DNA of 64,000 bases from Streptomyces sindenensis (GTDB lineage Bacteria; Actinomycetota; Actinomycetes; Streptomycetales; Streptomycetaceae): positions 1 to 64,000 of the forward strand of contig NZ_BMSG01000013.1 of the NCBI RefSeq assembly GCF_014649035.1. The letters are read 5' to 3'. The notes under the pieces were generated by a model. That model searched no databases and was not told the DNA's origin. It saw only the letters and a list, made by a program, of their open reading frames with translations. Below, piece by piece: positions 8,328-17,295 of this stretch. The translations under genes were made by a program, and so were the position numbers. Positions within the stretch are counted from its first letter, which is position 1; each line of letters opens with the position of its first letter.

Positions 8328-9856
8328 GCGTGACCTCCGGTGGTCGTGCGGCGCAGGGTGGGGATGCCGAGCATCACCCGTCGGCCACCGGCCTCCGCGG
8401 GCTCGCCGGAGGACTCGACGGGGCAGCGTTCCTCCATGGCGGTCAGCGCGGCGGCGTCCTCCTTGTGGGCTGCGGGGACGACGTAGCGGTCCTCGTACTT
8501 GGCGACGGCGAGCAGGCGGTGCAGGTCGGTGGCCTCCCGGGCGGTGAGGCCGACCGCCTTGAGCACGGCTTCGTCGCCGTCCTCGCCGAGGGCGCGCTCG
8601 CGCATGTAGGAGCGCAGGGCCGTGAGTTTCATCAGCACTCCGGCGACCACGTCGGCGTCCCCGGCGCTGAACAGCTCCGCCAGGTACTCCAGGGGGATGC
8701 GCAGCCGGGTGACGGCGGCGAAGACGTGGTCGGGGTCGTCCTGGTTTCCGCCCGCGGCGTCGACGGCGTCCAGGACGGGGGAGAGCGGCGGCACGTACCA
8801 GACCATGGGAAGGGTGCGGTATTCCGGGTGGAGCGGCAGCGCGACCTCGTACCGCACGACGAGGTCGTACACGGGGGAGCGGCGAGCCGCGGCCAGCCAG
8901 TCCTCGGGGATGCCGGCTCCCCTGGCCGCCGCGATCACGTCGGGGTCACGCGGATCGAGGAAGACCCCGCGCTGGGCGTCGAGGAGGTCCTTCTCGTCGG
9001 GGGTGGCGGCGGCCTCGCCGACCCGGTCGGCGTCGTAGAGCAGCAGTCCGAGGTAGCGCAGCCGTCCCACGCAGGTCTCGGAGCAGACGGTGGGCTGGCC
9101 GGCCTCGATGCGCGGGAAGCAGAAGGTGCACTTCTCGGCCTTGCCGGTGACGTGGTTGACGTACACCTTCTTGTACGGGCACGCCGTCACGCACATCCGC
9201 CACCCGCGGCACCTGTCCTGGTCGACCAGGACGATGCCGTCCTCGACCCGCTTGTACAGGGCCCCGGACGGACAGGCCGAAACGCAGGCCGGGTTGAGGC
9301 AGTGTTCGCACAGACGCGGCAGGTGGAAGAGGAAGGTCTGCTCGAACTCGAACTTCACCTTCTCGGCCCACGCGCCGGTCAGGTTCGGGTCGCCGCCGGC
9401 GTTCTCGGGAGCGCCACCGAGGCCGTCCTCCCAGTTGGCGCCCCAGGTGATGGCGGTGGGCTCGCCGGTGAGGGCGGAACGGGGGCGGGCCACGGGCATG
9501 TCCTTGCCCGCCGGGGCGTTGACGAGGTTGTCGTAGTCGTAGGTGACCGGCTCGTAGTAGTCCTCGATGGACGGCAGGTCGGGGTTGGAGAACAGCGAGA
9601 GGAGCCGCTTGGCCCTCCCCCCGGAGCGCAGGACGAGACGCCCGCGCCTGTCCAGCATCCAGCCGCCCTTCCAGTGCTCCTGGTCCTCGTAGCGGCGTGG
9701 GTACCCGACACCGGGCTTGGTCTCGACGTTGTTGAACCAGGCGTACTCGACACCCGTGCGGTTGGTCCACGTCTGCTTGCAGGTGACCGAGCAGGTGTGG
9801 CAGCCGATGCACTTGTCGAGGTTCATCACCATCGCGATCTGTGCCATGACGCGCAT
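8324..9856 (-). CDS. narH: Respiratory nitrate reductase beta subunit (Fe-S)
   Basis: This 510-residue electron-transfer subunit carries four Fe-S clusters. Cysteine groups are CIGCHTCSVTCK near the N-terminus, CEHCLNPACVSACPSG, CRGWRMCVTACPYKK (Trp in place of one Cys, the signature of the [3Fe-4S] cluster) and KCTFCFPRIEAGQPTVCSETC. The central GVEYAWFNNVETKPGVGYP and C-terminal EERCPVE regions match NarH. A longer frame upstream overlaps narG and is rejected. The ATG used sits one base after the narG stop, with GGAG 7 nt before it. It acts at the cytoplasmic face with NarG. Confidence 0.95.
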   Translation of the reverse strand: MRVMAQIAMVMNLDKCIGCHTCSVTCKQTWTNRTGVEYAWFNNVETKPGVGYPRRYEDQEHWKGGWMLDRRGRLVLRSGGRAKRLLSLFSNPDLPSIEDYYEPVTYDYDNLVNAPAGKDMPVARPRSALTGEPTAITWGANWEDGLGGAPENAGGDPNLTGAWAEKVKFEFEQTFLFHLPRLCEHCLNPACVSACPSGALYKRVEDGIVLVDQDRCRGWRMCVTACPYKKVYVNHVTGKAEKCTFCFPRIEAGQPTVCSETCVGRLRYLGLLLYDADRVGEAAATPDEKDLLDAQRGVFLDPRDPDVIAAARGAGIPEDWLAAARRSPVYDLVVRYEVALPLHPEYRTLPMVWYVPPLSPVLDAVDAAGGNQDDPDHVFAAVTRLRIPLEYLAELFSAGDADVVAGVLMKLTALRSYMRERALGEDGDEAVLKAVGLTAREATDLHRLLAVAKYEDRYVVPAAHKEDAAALTAMEERCPVESSGEPAEAGGRRVMLGIPTLRRTTTGGHA

Positions 9857-9857
9857 G

Positions 9858-12800
9858 TCAGTACTCCACTTGCTGGCTGCGGCGGCGGATGACGGTGACC
9901 TCGTCGCGCTGGTTGCCGGTCGGGCCGTAGTAGTTGAAGGCGTAGGTGAACTGGGCGTAGCCGCCCGCGAGATGCGTGGGCTTGAGCAGGAGGCGGGTGA
10001 GCGAGTTGTGGATGCCGCCCCGCACGCCGCTGACCTCGGTCTTCGGAACATTCACGTTGCGGTCCTGGGCGTGGTGCATGTAGACGGTGCCCTCGGGCAT
10101 GCGGTGGGTGACCACGGCGCGGGCGGCGACGACGCCGTTGCGGTTGTACGCCTCGATCCACTCGTTGTCCCTGGCGCCGATCTTCTCGGCGTCGGCGGTG
10201 GACATCCAGATCGTCGGGCCGCCGCGGGACAGGTCGAGCATGTACTTGTTGTCCTGGTAGTTCGAGTGGATGGACCACTTGGAGTGCGGGGTCAGGTAGC
10301 GGACGGTGACCTCGGCGCGCCCGTCGTCGTGCAGGTGCTGGTCGCCGTAGTGCCGCGGCGAGTTCAGCGGAGGCCGGTAGACCGGGAGTTGCTCGCCCAG
10401 TTCGGCTATCCAGTCGTGCTGGACGAAGAAGTGCTGGCGTCCGGTGAGCGTGTGCCAGGGCTTTTTGTGTTCGGTGTTGATGACGAACGGCGAGTAGCGG
10501 CGACCGCCCGTCTCCGACCCCGACCATTCGTACGAGGTGATGACCCCGCGCGGCTGGGTGCGGGTGTCGGCGAACGTGATGCGTTCCGCCTCGCGTTCGG
10601 AGGCCAGTTCCGCCATGCCTTCGCTTCCGGTCTGCCGCTCCAGCTCCCGGAAGCCTTCGGTGGCCAGGCGCCCGTTGGTGGTGCCGGACAGGGCGAGGAT
10701 CGCTTCGCACATGTCGGAGGCGGTGGCGAGGGAGGGGCGTCCGGCCGCGATCCCGTCCCTGACCGCGCCGTTGTGGCGCCGCAGCCCGTCGATCTCCTCG
10801 TCGGGGTGGACGGTGACGCCTTTGGTGGTGGTGCCGAGGGTGTCCAGCAGCGGGCCGATGGCACGCATCTTCTGCGCCACGGCCGCGAAGTCCCGTTCGA
10901 CGACGACGAGCTTGGGCATGGTGCGTCCGGGGACCGGCTCGCACGCGCCGCTCTTCCAGTCCCGTACGGTCCCGCCGGGCTGGGCGAGTTCGTCGGGTGT
11001 GTCGTGCAGGAGCGGCACGGCGATGACGTCCGTGCGGGTGCCCAGGTGCTCGGCGGCCAGCTCGCTGAACCTGTCGGCCATGGTCAGGAAGGTGTCGTAG
11101 TCGGTGCGGGACTGCCAGGGAGGGGCGATGGCCGGGGTGAAGGCATGTACGAAGGGGTGCATGTCCGTGCTGGACAGGTCGTCCTTCTCGTACCAGGTCG
11201 CGGCCGGCAGGACGACGTCGGAGAGCAGACCGGTGGAGGTCATCCGGAAATCCAGCGTGACGAGCAGGTCGAGCTTGCCCTCGGGTGCCTCCTCCCGCCA
11301 CACCACGTCCTGCGGACGCCCCTCGACCGGGGTCTCCTCGGAGCGTACGGCGGCGTCGGTGCCCAGCAGGTGTCGCAGGAAGTACTCGTTGCCCTTGCCG
11401 GACGAGCCCAGCAGGTTGGCCCGCCACACGGTCAGCACGCGGGGGAAGTTCGCCGGGTCGTCCGGGTCCTCGACAGCGAACCGCAGCCTGCCGGACTTGA
11501 GTTCGCCGACGATGTGCTCGGCGACCGGCCGGCCCGCGGCGGCCGCCTCGTCCGTGATGTCGAGGGGGTTGCGGTTGAATCCGGGGTGGCCGGGCGTCCA
11601 GCCGAGCCGCACGGCCTGCGCGAGCGTGTCCGCGAACGCCTTGCCCTTGAACCGGCCGCTGCCGAGAGGCGAGGCCAGCTCATCGGGCCCGAACGCCTCG
11701 TAGCGCCACTGGTCGGAGTTGAGGTACCAGTACGACGTGCCCGCCATGTGCCGCGTGGGCCGCTGCCAGTCGAAGGCGAACGACAGGTGCTGCTGCCCGG
11801 TGACCGGGCGCACCTTCTCCTGTCCGACGTAGTGCGCCCAGCCCCCGCCGTTGACGCCCTGGCAGCCCGTCATCGTCGTCAGTGCCAGGAACGCCCGGTA
11901 GATGGTGTCGGAGTGGAACCAGTGGTTGGTGCCCGCCCCCATCGCGATCATCGAACGGCCCTGGGTGCGCTCTGCGTTGCGGGCGAATTCCCGGCCGATC
12001 CGGGCCGCCTGCACCGCCGGGACCGAGGTGACCGTCTCCTGCCAGGCCGGTGTGTACGGCTGGCTCGCGTCGTCGTACCCGGTGGGCCAACTGCCCGGAA
12101 GTCCGGGGCGTACGACGCCGTACTGGGCCAGCAAGAGGTCGAAGACCGTGGTCACCAGCCGCCCCGCGACCCGGCGCACCGGCACCCCGCGCAGCATGGT
12201 GGAGCCGCCCTCGGTGGCACCCTCGTCGAAACGGGGCAGTGCCACCTCGGCTGTCTCCTCCGCCCCTTCCAGCAGCGACAGCTCGGGTATCACGTCGCCG
12301 AGATCGAGGTTCCAGCGACCCTCGCCGGCTTCTCCCCAGCGGAAGCCGAGCGAACCGTTCGGCACGACCGGTTCGCCGGTGGCCGAGTCGAGGAGGACGG
12401 TTTTGGAGTGGGCGTTCTCCTCCACGTGGCCCAGGTCGGCCGCCGTCAGGAACCCGCCGGGGACGAGACCGTGCTCGTGCTCGCGCAAGGTCACCAGGAA
12501 CGGAGCGTCGGTGAACGTGCGCAGGTAGTCCCGGAAGTAGGGGACCTCGCGGTCCACGAGGAACTCGCGCAGGATCACGTGGCCCATGGCCATCGCCAGC
12601 GCCCCGTCGGTACCGGGGTGCGGGGCCACCCACTCGTCGGCGTGCTTGACGTTGTCGGCGTAGTCGGGGCTGACCGCGACGACCTTGGTGCCGTTGTAGC
12701 GGGTCTCGGTGAGGAAGTGCGCGTCCGGCGTGCGGGTCACGGGGATGTTGGAGCCCCACATGATCAGATAGCCGGCGTTCCACCAGTCCGCGGCCTCCGG

Positions 12801-13556
12801 CACGTCGGTCTGGTCGCCGAAGACCTGCGGCGAGGCGATCGGCAGGTCGGCGTACCAGTCGTAGAAGGACAGCAGGGTGCCGCCGATCAGCGAGTGGAAC
12901 CGCGCCCCGGCCGCGAACGACGCCATGGACATCGCGGGGATCGGCGAGAAGCCGGCGACGCGGTCGGGGCCGTACTCCTTGACGGTGTGCACCTGGGCGG
13001 CGGCGATCAGCTCGCCGGCCTCCTCCCAGTCCGCGCGCACCAGGCCGCCCTTGCCGCGCGCCCGCTTGTACGCCCGGGCCTTGGCCGGGTCCCCGGTGAT
13101 CTCGGCCCAGGCCGCCACCGGGTCGCCCAGGCGCTTGCGGGCCTCCCGCCACAGGCTCAGCAGCTCGCCGCGCACGTACGGGTAGCGGACCCTGTTGGGC
13201 GAGTAGGTGTACCAGGAGAAGGACGCCCCACGCGGGCAGCCGCGGGGCTCGTACTCGGGGCAGTCCGTGCCGATGGACGGATAGTCGGTGGCCTGGTGCT
13301 CCCACGTGATGATGCCGTCCTTGACGTACACCATCCACGAACAGGACCCGGTGCAGTTGACCCCGTGCGTGGAGCGCACCACCTTGTCGTGGGCCCACCG
13401 GTCCCGGTAGAAGCCCTCCCACTTCGGGTCGCCTTCGCCGAACACGGCCCGGCCGTCGGCCGACACCTCGCGGCGTGTCAGCAGTCTGCGGGCCGCGAGC
13501 GGCCAGCCTTCTGGGGCGGGCGACGCCTTGCGCCGTGCGTTCCGATCGTTCTCCAT
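9858..13556 (-). CDS. narG: Respiratory nitrate reductase alpha subunit (Mo-bisMGD)
   Basis: This 1232-residue catalytic subunit reduces nitrate to nitrite in the cytoplasm. The FS0 cluster ligands are visible as His64, Cys68 and Cys72 (THGVNCTGSCSW) and Cys107 (RGCPRGASFSWYTYSPNR). The molybdopterin region has IMWGSNIPVTRTPDAHF, which includes the expected Asp ligand context. The ATG encoding MENDRNARRK is chosen; an upstream in-frame stretch adds 30 unusual residues. No Shine-Dalgarno precedes the ATG, whereas a -10-like CATAGC lies about 15 nt upstream and a DevR-type box about 45 nt upstream. Leaderless transcription is therefore likely (inference). It is the first gene of narGHJI, divergent from pflB. 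Confidence 0.96.
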   Translation of the reverse strand: MENDRNARRKASPAPEGWPLAARRLLTRREVSADGRAVFGEGDPKWEGFYRDRWAHDKVVRSTHGVNCTGSCSWMVYVKDGIITWEHQATDYPSIGTDCPEYEPRGCPRGASFSWYTYSPNRVRYPYVRGELLSLWREARKRLGDPVAAWAEITGDPAKARAYKRARGKGGLVRADWEEAGELIAAAQVHTVKEYGPDRVAGFSPIPAMSMASFAAGARFHSLIGGTLLSFYDWYADLPIASPQVFGDQTDVPEAADWWNAGYLIMWGSNIPVTRTPDAHFLTETRYNGTKVVAVSPDYADNVKHADEWVAPHPGTDGALAMAMGHVILREFLVDREVPYFRDYLRTFTDAPFLVTLREHEHGLVPGGFLTAADLGHVEENAHSKTVLLDSATGEPVVPNGSLGFRWGEAGEGRWNLDLGDVIPELSLLEGAEETAEVALPRFDEGATEGGSTMLRGVPVRRVAGRLVTTVFDLLLAQYGVVRPGLPGSWPTGYDDASQPYTPAWQETVTSVPAVQAARIGREFARNAERTQGRSMIAMGAGTNHWFHSDTIYRAFLALTTMTGCQGVNGGGWAHYVGQEKVRPVTGQQHLSFAFDWQRPTRHMAGTSYWYLNSDQWRYEAFGPDELASPLGSGRFKGKAFADTLAQAVRLGWTPGHPGFNRNPLDITDEAAAAGRPVAEHIVGELKSGRLRFAVEDPDDPANFPRVLTVWRANLLGSSGKGNEYFLRHLLGTDAAVRSEETPVEGRPQDVVWREEAPEGKLDLLVTLDFRMTSTGLLSDVVLPAATWYEKDDLSSTDMHPFVHAFTPAIAPPWQSRTDYDTFLTMADRFSELAAEHLGTRTDVIAVPLLHDTPDELAQPGGTVRDWKSGACEPVPGRTMPKLVVVERDFAAVAQKMRAIGPLLDTLGTTTKGVTVHPDEEIDGLRRHNGAVRDGIAAGRPSLATASDMCEAILALSGTTNGRLATEGFRELERQTGSEGMAELASEREAERITFADTRTQPRGVITSYEWSGSETGGRRYSPFVINTEHKKPWHTLTGRQHFFVQHDWIAELGEQLPVYRPPLNSPRHYGDQHLHDDGRAEVTVRYLTPHSKWSIHSNYQDNKYMLDLSRGGPTIWMSTADAEKIGARDNEWIEAYNRNGVVAARAVVTHRMPEGTVYMHHAQDRNVNVPKTEVSGVRGGIHNSLTRLLLKPTHLAGGYAQFTYAFNYYGPTGNQRDEVTVIRRRSQQVEY

Positions 13557-13594
13557 GGCAGGGAACGCTATGGGCGGCAGGCAGGGATACGCCT

Positions 13595-13608
13595 GGGCTG
13601 GCGGTCCC
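13595..13608. promoter_or_regulatory. DevR/OsdR-type box at the narG promoter
   Basis: GGGCTGGCGGTCCC matches with one mismatch (T at position 5). Its centre lies about 45 nt upstream of the narG ATG, so if transcription is leaderless the box would centre near -41, the usual activating position for DevR-type regulators. A second one-mismatch site, GGGACCAACGGCAC, is at 13649-13662. Confidence 0.45.
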
Positions 13609-13687
13609 TGACGGATGGCCTTCCGGCCCCATCCAGCGGGCCGCAACAGGGACCAACGGCACCGTGCCGGGCCCGGTCGGCGAGGGA

Positions 13688-13754
13688 GCGCACGGTGCCC
13701 GGCGTGCGTCCCGGCGTGCGCACGGTGCCTGGCGAGCGCACGGTACCCGGCGTG
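13688..13754. repeat. Three degenerate copies of a GC-rich 19-bp unit
   Basis: Copies of GCGCACGGTRCCYGGCGWG start at 13688, 13718 and 13736 in the 654-bp divergent narG-pflB region. They are imperfect and could be slippage products or spaced binding sites. The rest of the divergent region holds no gene that I can support. Confidence 0.45.
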
Positions 13755-14086
13755 TGTCCCGGCCGATGACCGAACGGCAGATGCCCGTCGGCGCCACCGC
13801 CCTCCGTGCCCGCCGGACGCGCGGGCACCCGGCTCCGTCGAGCATCCGGCCGCTCCCGCGGCGAGGTGCGGCGAGGTACGGCATCACCCCCGCCAAGGGC
13901 CGCACCGGGCCGGGCCGAGCGCCGGCGATCGTCTCCCTCGGCGTCGTCCCGCTCGCCACTGCCTCCCCCGCCACCTGGCCGGCGTCCGCGACGCGGAAGT
14001 GGGGAGGAGGCGGCGGGCGCGCCCGGCCCCTGCTGGACGCGCCCACGCGGGAGCCGCTCCGACAGCCGCCGTCATCTGTCCGTGGC

Positions 14087-14100
14087 GGGCCGAAGGTCCC
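14087..14100. promoter_or_regulatory. DevR/OsdR-type box upstream of pflB
   Basis: GGGCCGAAGGTCCC is a full match to GGGNC-N4-GNCCC, 110 bp upstream of the pflB ATG. A one-mismatch second site lies 22 bp further downstream (14109-14122). Confidence 0.55.
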
Positions 14101-14210
14101 GCCGGCCGGGGCCGTCCGGGGCCCGCCCGGTGCCCTGTCCGGCACTGCCCGCCACCGGCCCGCACGACGAGCATCGGCAGTGACAAGACCGTCCGACGAG
14201 AGGACCCGTG

Positions 14211-16469
14211 ATGACCGCGACGGTGACAGCCGACCCCCGGACCGCGGACGCCTGGCGACAGTTCACCGGGAGCGGGTGGCGTGAACGCGTCGACGTGCGG
14301 GACTTCATCCAGGCCAACTACACGCCCTACGAAGGCGACGACGCCTTCCTGGCCGGTGCGACGGACCGCACCCGGGCGGTATGGGAGAAGGTCAGCGGGC
14401 TGTTCCCGGAGGAACGGCGCAGGGGCGTCCTCGACGTGGACACCGCCACCCCCTCCACCATCACCTCGCACGCCCCCGGCTGGATCGACCGCGACCGCGA
14501 GCTGATCGTCGGCCTGCAGACCGACGCCCCGCTGAAGCGGGCGATCATGCCCAACGGCGGTCTGCGCATGGTGGAGAACGGGCTGAAGGCGTACGGCTAC
14601 GAGACGGACCCGTTCGTGACGAGGGTCTTCGACACCTACCGCAAGACCCACAACGCCGGCGTGTTCGACGCCTACACCCCGGCGATGCGCGCCGCCCGCA
14701 GGGTCGGCATCATCACCGGCCTGCCGGACGCCTACGGCCGTGGCCGGATCATCGGGGACTACCGGCGCGTCGCCCTCTACGGCACCGACCGGCTCATCGA
14801 GGCCAAGCACGCCGAACGCGCCGGTCTCGACGGCAGGCCGTCCACCGCCGACGTCATCCGCGACCGGGAGGAACTCGCCGAACAGATCCGGGCGCTGGGC
14901 GAGCTGACGGCGATGGCGGCCACGTACGGCTGTGACGTCAGCCGTCCCGCGGCGACCGCGCACGAGGCCGTGCAGTGGCTCTACCTCGGCTACCTGGCCG
15001 CCGTCAAGGAGCAGAACGGCGCGGCGATGTCGCTCGGCCGGACCTCCACCTTCCTGGACGTCTACCTCCAGCGTGATCTGGACGCAGGGCTCCTCGACGA
15101 GACGCGCGCCCAGGAACTGATCGACGACTTCGTCATCAAGCTCCGCATCGTCCGCTTCCTGCGGACCCCTGAGTACGACGCGCTGTTCTCCGGAGACCCG
15201 ACCTGGGTGACGGAGTCCATCGGTGGCGTCGGTGCCGACGGCCGCCCGCTGGTCACCCGCACCTCCTTCCGTTTCCTGCAGACCCTGTACAACCTCGGTC
15301 CCGCCCCGGAACCGAACCTGACCGTGCTGTGGTCGTCGCGACTCCCGGACGGCTTCAAGGAGTTCTGCGCCCAGGTGTCCATCGACACCAGCGCCGTCCA
15401 GTACGAGTCGGACGACCTGACGCGGACACGCACCGGCGACGACACGGCGATCGCCTGCTGCGTCTCCGCCATGGCGGTGGGCAGGCAGATGCAGTTCTTC
15501 GGCGCTCGCGTCAACCTGGCCAAGGCGCTGCTGTACGCCGTCAACGGCGGCCGGGACGAGATGACCGGCGACCAGATCGCCCCCGGGGCGGCGCCGCTGA
15601 CAGGTGAGTACCTCGACTACGACGAGCTGTCGGCGGCGTACGACCGCGTCCTGGACTGGCTCGCGCAGACGTACGTCGACGCGCTCAACGTCATCCACTA
15701 CATGCACGACAAGTACGCCTACGAGCGCATCGAGATGGCGCTGCACGACTACCCCGTCCACCGCTTCATGGCCTGCGGCATCGCGGGCCTGTCCGTCGCC
15801 GTGGACAGCCTGTCCGCCGTCAAGCACGCGCGTGTCAAGGTCTTCCGCGACCGCACGGGGCTGGCCGTGGACTTCCGGACCGAGGGCGAATTCCCGGTGT
15901 ACGGAAACAACGACGACCGTGCCGACAGCATCGCCGTCGACCTGGTGGAGTCGTTCATGGCGAAGGTGCGGAAGCACCCCGCCCACCGCGACGCGGAGCA
16001 CACCCAGTCCGTGCTGACCATCACCTCCAACGTCGTGTACGGCAAGCACACGGGCAACACCCCTGACGGCCGGCGCGCCGGACAGCCCTTCGCTCCCGGC
16101 GCCAACCCGATGAACGGCCGCGACAAGCACGGAGTGGCCGCCTCCGCCCTCTCGGTGGCCAAGCTGCCCTACGACGCCGCCCGGGACGGCATCTCCCTGA
16201 CCACCACGATCACCCCGGAAGGGCTGGGGCACGTCCCCGGGGAACGCGCCGGCCACCTGGTCGGTATCCTCGACGCCTTCGTGTCCGCGGGCGGCTTCCA
16301 CATGAACGTCAACGTGTTGAGCCGAGCCGTGCTGGAGGACGCCATGGAGCACCCGGAGAACTATCCCGAGCTGACCATCAGGGTCTCCGGCTACGCGGTG
16401 AACTTCGTCCGCCTGACCCGCGAGCAGCAGCTCGACGTGATCAGCCGCACCTTCCACGGCGCACTGTGA
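14211..16469 (+). CDS. pflB: Pyruvate formate-lyase (formate C-acetyltransferase)
   Basis: This 752-residue glycyl-radical enzyme splits pyruvate and CoA into acetyl-CoA and formate and is destroyed by O2. The catalytic cysteine pair is Cys416-Cys417 in IACCVSAMAVGRQMQFFG, equivalent to Cys418-419 of E. coli. The radical glycine is Gly727 in RVSGYAVNFVRLTREQQ near the C-terminus. Length and motif order match PflB rather than a glycerol dehydratase or choline lyase. An adjacent GTG lies one codon earlier; ATG is preferred because GAGAGGA sits about 6 nt upstream. The activase gene overlaps its stop. PFL is unexpected in a genus regarded as obligately aerobic, which fits the anoxia-survival context. 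Confidence 0.95.
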   Translation: MTATVTADPRTADAWRQFTGSGWRERVDVRDFIQANYTPYEGDDAFLAGATDRTRAVWEKVSGLFPEERRRGVLDVDTATPSTITSHAPGWIDRDRELIVGLQTDAPLKRAIMPNGGLRMVENGLKAYGYETDPFVTRVFDTYRKTHNAGVFDAYTPAMRAARRVGIITGLPDAYGRGRIIGDYRRVALYGTDRLIEAKHAERAGLDGRPSTADVIRDREELAEQIRALGELTAMAATYGCDVSRPAATAHEAVQWLYLGYLAAVKEQNGAAMSLGRTSTFLDVYLQRDLDAGLLDETRAQELIDDFVIKLRIVRFLRTPEYDALFSGDPTWVTESIGGVGADGRPLVTRTSFRFLQTLYNLGPAPEPNLTVLWSSRLPDGFKEFCAQVSIDTSAVQYESDDLTRTRTGDDTAIACCVSAMAVGRQMQFFGARVNLAKALLYAVNGGRDEMTGDQIAPGAAPLTGEYLDYDELSAAYDRVLDWLAQTYVDALNVIHYMHDKYAYERIEMALHDYPVHRFMACGIAGLSVAVDSLSAVKHARVKVFRDRTGLAVDFRTEGEFPVYGNNDDRADSIAVDLVESFMAKVRKHPAHRDAEHTQSVLTITSNVVYGKHTGNTPDGRRAGQPFAPGANPMNGRDKHGVAASALSVAKLPYDAARDGISLTTTITPEGLGHVPGERAGHLVGILDAFVSAGGFHMNVNVLSRAVLEDAMEHPENYPELTIRVSGYAVNFVRLTREQQLDVISRTFHGAL

Positions 16470-17203
16470 GCGCCGTGACGACAGGCCGGATCCACTCCTG
16501 GGACCTGTCCACCGGCGTGGACGGTCCCGGGACCCGGTTCGTGCTCTTCGTGAGCGGCTGCCCGCTGCGCTGCCTGTACTGCGCCAATCCCGACACCTGG
16601 CACATGCGCGACGGACGGGAGGCCACCGTCGACGAAGTGATGGCCGAGATCGGCCCGTGCGGGGGCTTCATCACCACGGCGGGGGGCGGTGTCACCGTCA
16701 CCGGTGGCGAACCCCTGCTCCAGCCGGCCTTCACCGCGGCGGTCCTGCGCCGCTGCAAGGAGGCCGGTCTGCACACCGCCCTCGACACCTCGGGCCTTCT
16801 GGGGGCCCGGGCCTCGGACGAACTCCTCGCCGACACCGATCTGGTGCTCCTCGACATCAAGTCTTTCGACAGCACCACCTACCGGAAGCTGACCGGCGGC
16901 GCACTCGCCCCCACCCTCGGCTTCGTGACCCGTCTGGAGGCCCTGGGCAAGCGCGTGTGGATCAGGTACGTCCTGGTGCCCGGCTGGACCGACGACGAGA
17001 TCGCCGTCGACGGGCTCGCCGCGTTCCTCTCGGGCCTGGGCTGCGTGGACCGGGTCGACGTCCTGCCGTTCCACAAGCTCGGCGCCGCCAAGTACGACGC
17101 ACTGGACATCCCCTTCCCTCTGCACGACACGCCGGTACCCGACCCGGCGCTGGTGGACCGCGTGCGGGGCCGGTTCCGCGAGCACGGGCTCGTGGCCCAC
17201 TGA
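16466..17203 (+). CDS. pflA: Pyruvate formate-lyase activating enzyme (radical SAM)
   Basis: This 245-residue radical SAM protein generates the glycyl radical on PflB. The [4Fe-4S] motif CxxxCxxC is Cys32, Cys36 and Cys39 (GCPLRCLYCANPDTWH). SAM-binding and substrate segments follow: GGVTVTGGEPLLQP, LDTSGLL, LVLLDIKSFD and WIRYVLVPGWTDD. The C-terminal YDALDIPFPLHDTP resembles other PflA proteins. GTG overlaps the pflB stop as GTGA, so the pair is translationally coupled, which supports PflB as the partner. Confidence 0.95.
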   Translation: MSAVTTGRIHSWDLSTGVDGPGTRFVLFVSGCPLRCLYCANPDTWHMRDGREATVDEVMAEIGPCGGFITTAGGGVTVTGGEPLLQPAFTAAVLRRCKEAGLHTALDTSGLLGARASDELLADTDLVLLDIKSFDSTTYRKLTGGALAPTLGFVTRLEALGKRVWIRYVLVPGWTDDEIAVDGLAAFLSGLGCVDRVDVLPFHKLGAAKYDALDIPFPLHDTPVPDPALVDRVRGRFREHGLVAH

Positions 17204-17217
17204 CGCGGGCGAAAGTG

Positions 17218-17231
17218 GGGCCGACCGGCCC
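17218..17231. promoter_or_regulatory. DevR/OsdR-type box upstream of the response regulator
   Basis: GGGCCGACCGGCCC, identical to the box at 3322-3335, lies 65 bp upstream of the regulator start. This suggests the regulator controls its own gene, as DevR does. Confidence 0.6.
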
Positions 17232-17295
17232 TGGTCCCGGGCCGTCCGGGAAGATGACGATGTCGGCACAGGACCAGGCACACGAGGAGCGGTCA

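Noticed and set aside
9717..13769. 1350-residue + strand frame across narG
   Set aside because: It lies wholly opposite narGH, whose protein has all expected motifs. Long antisense frames are a normal result of high GC.
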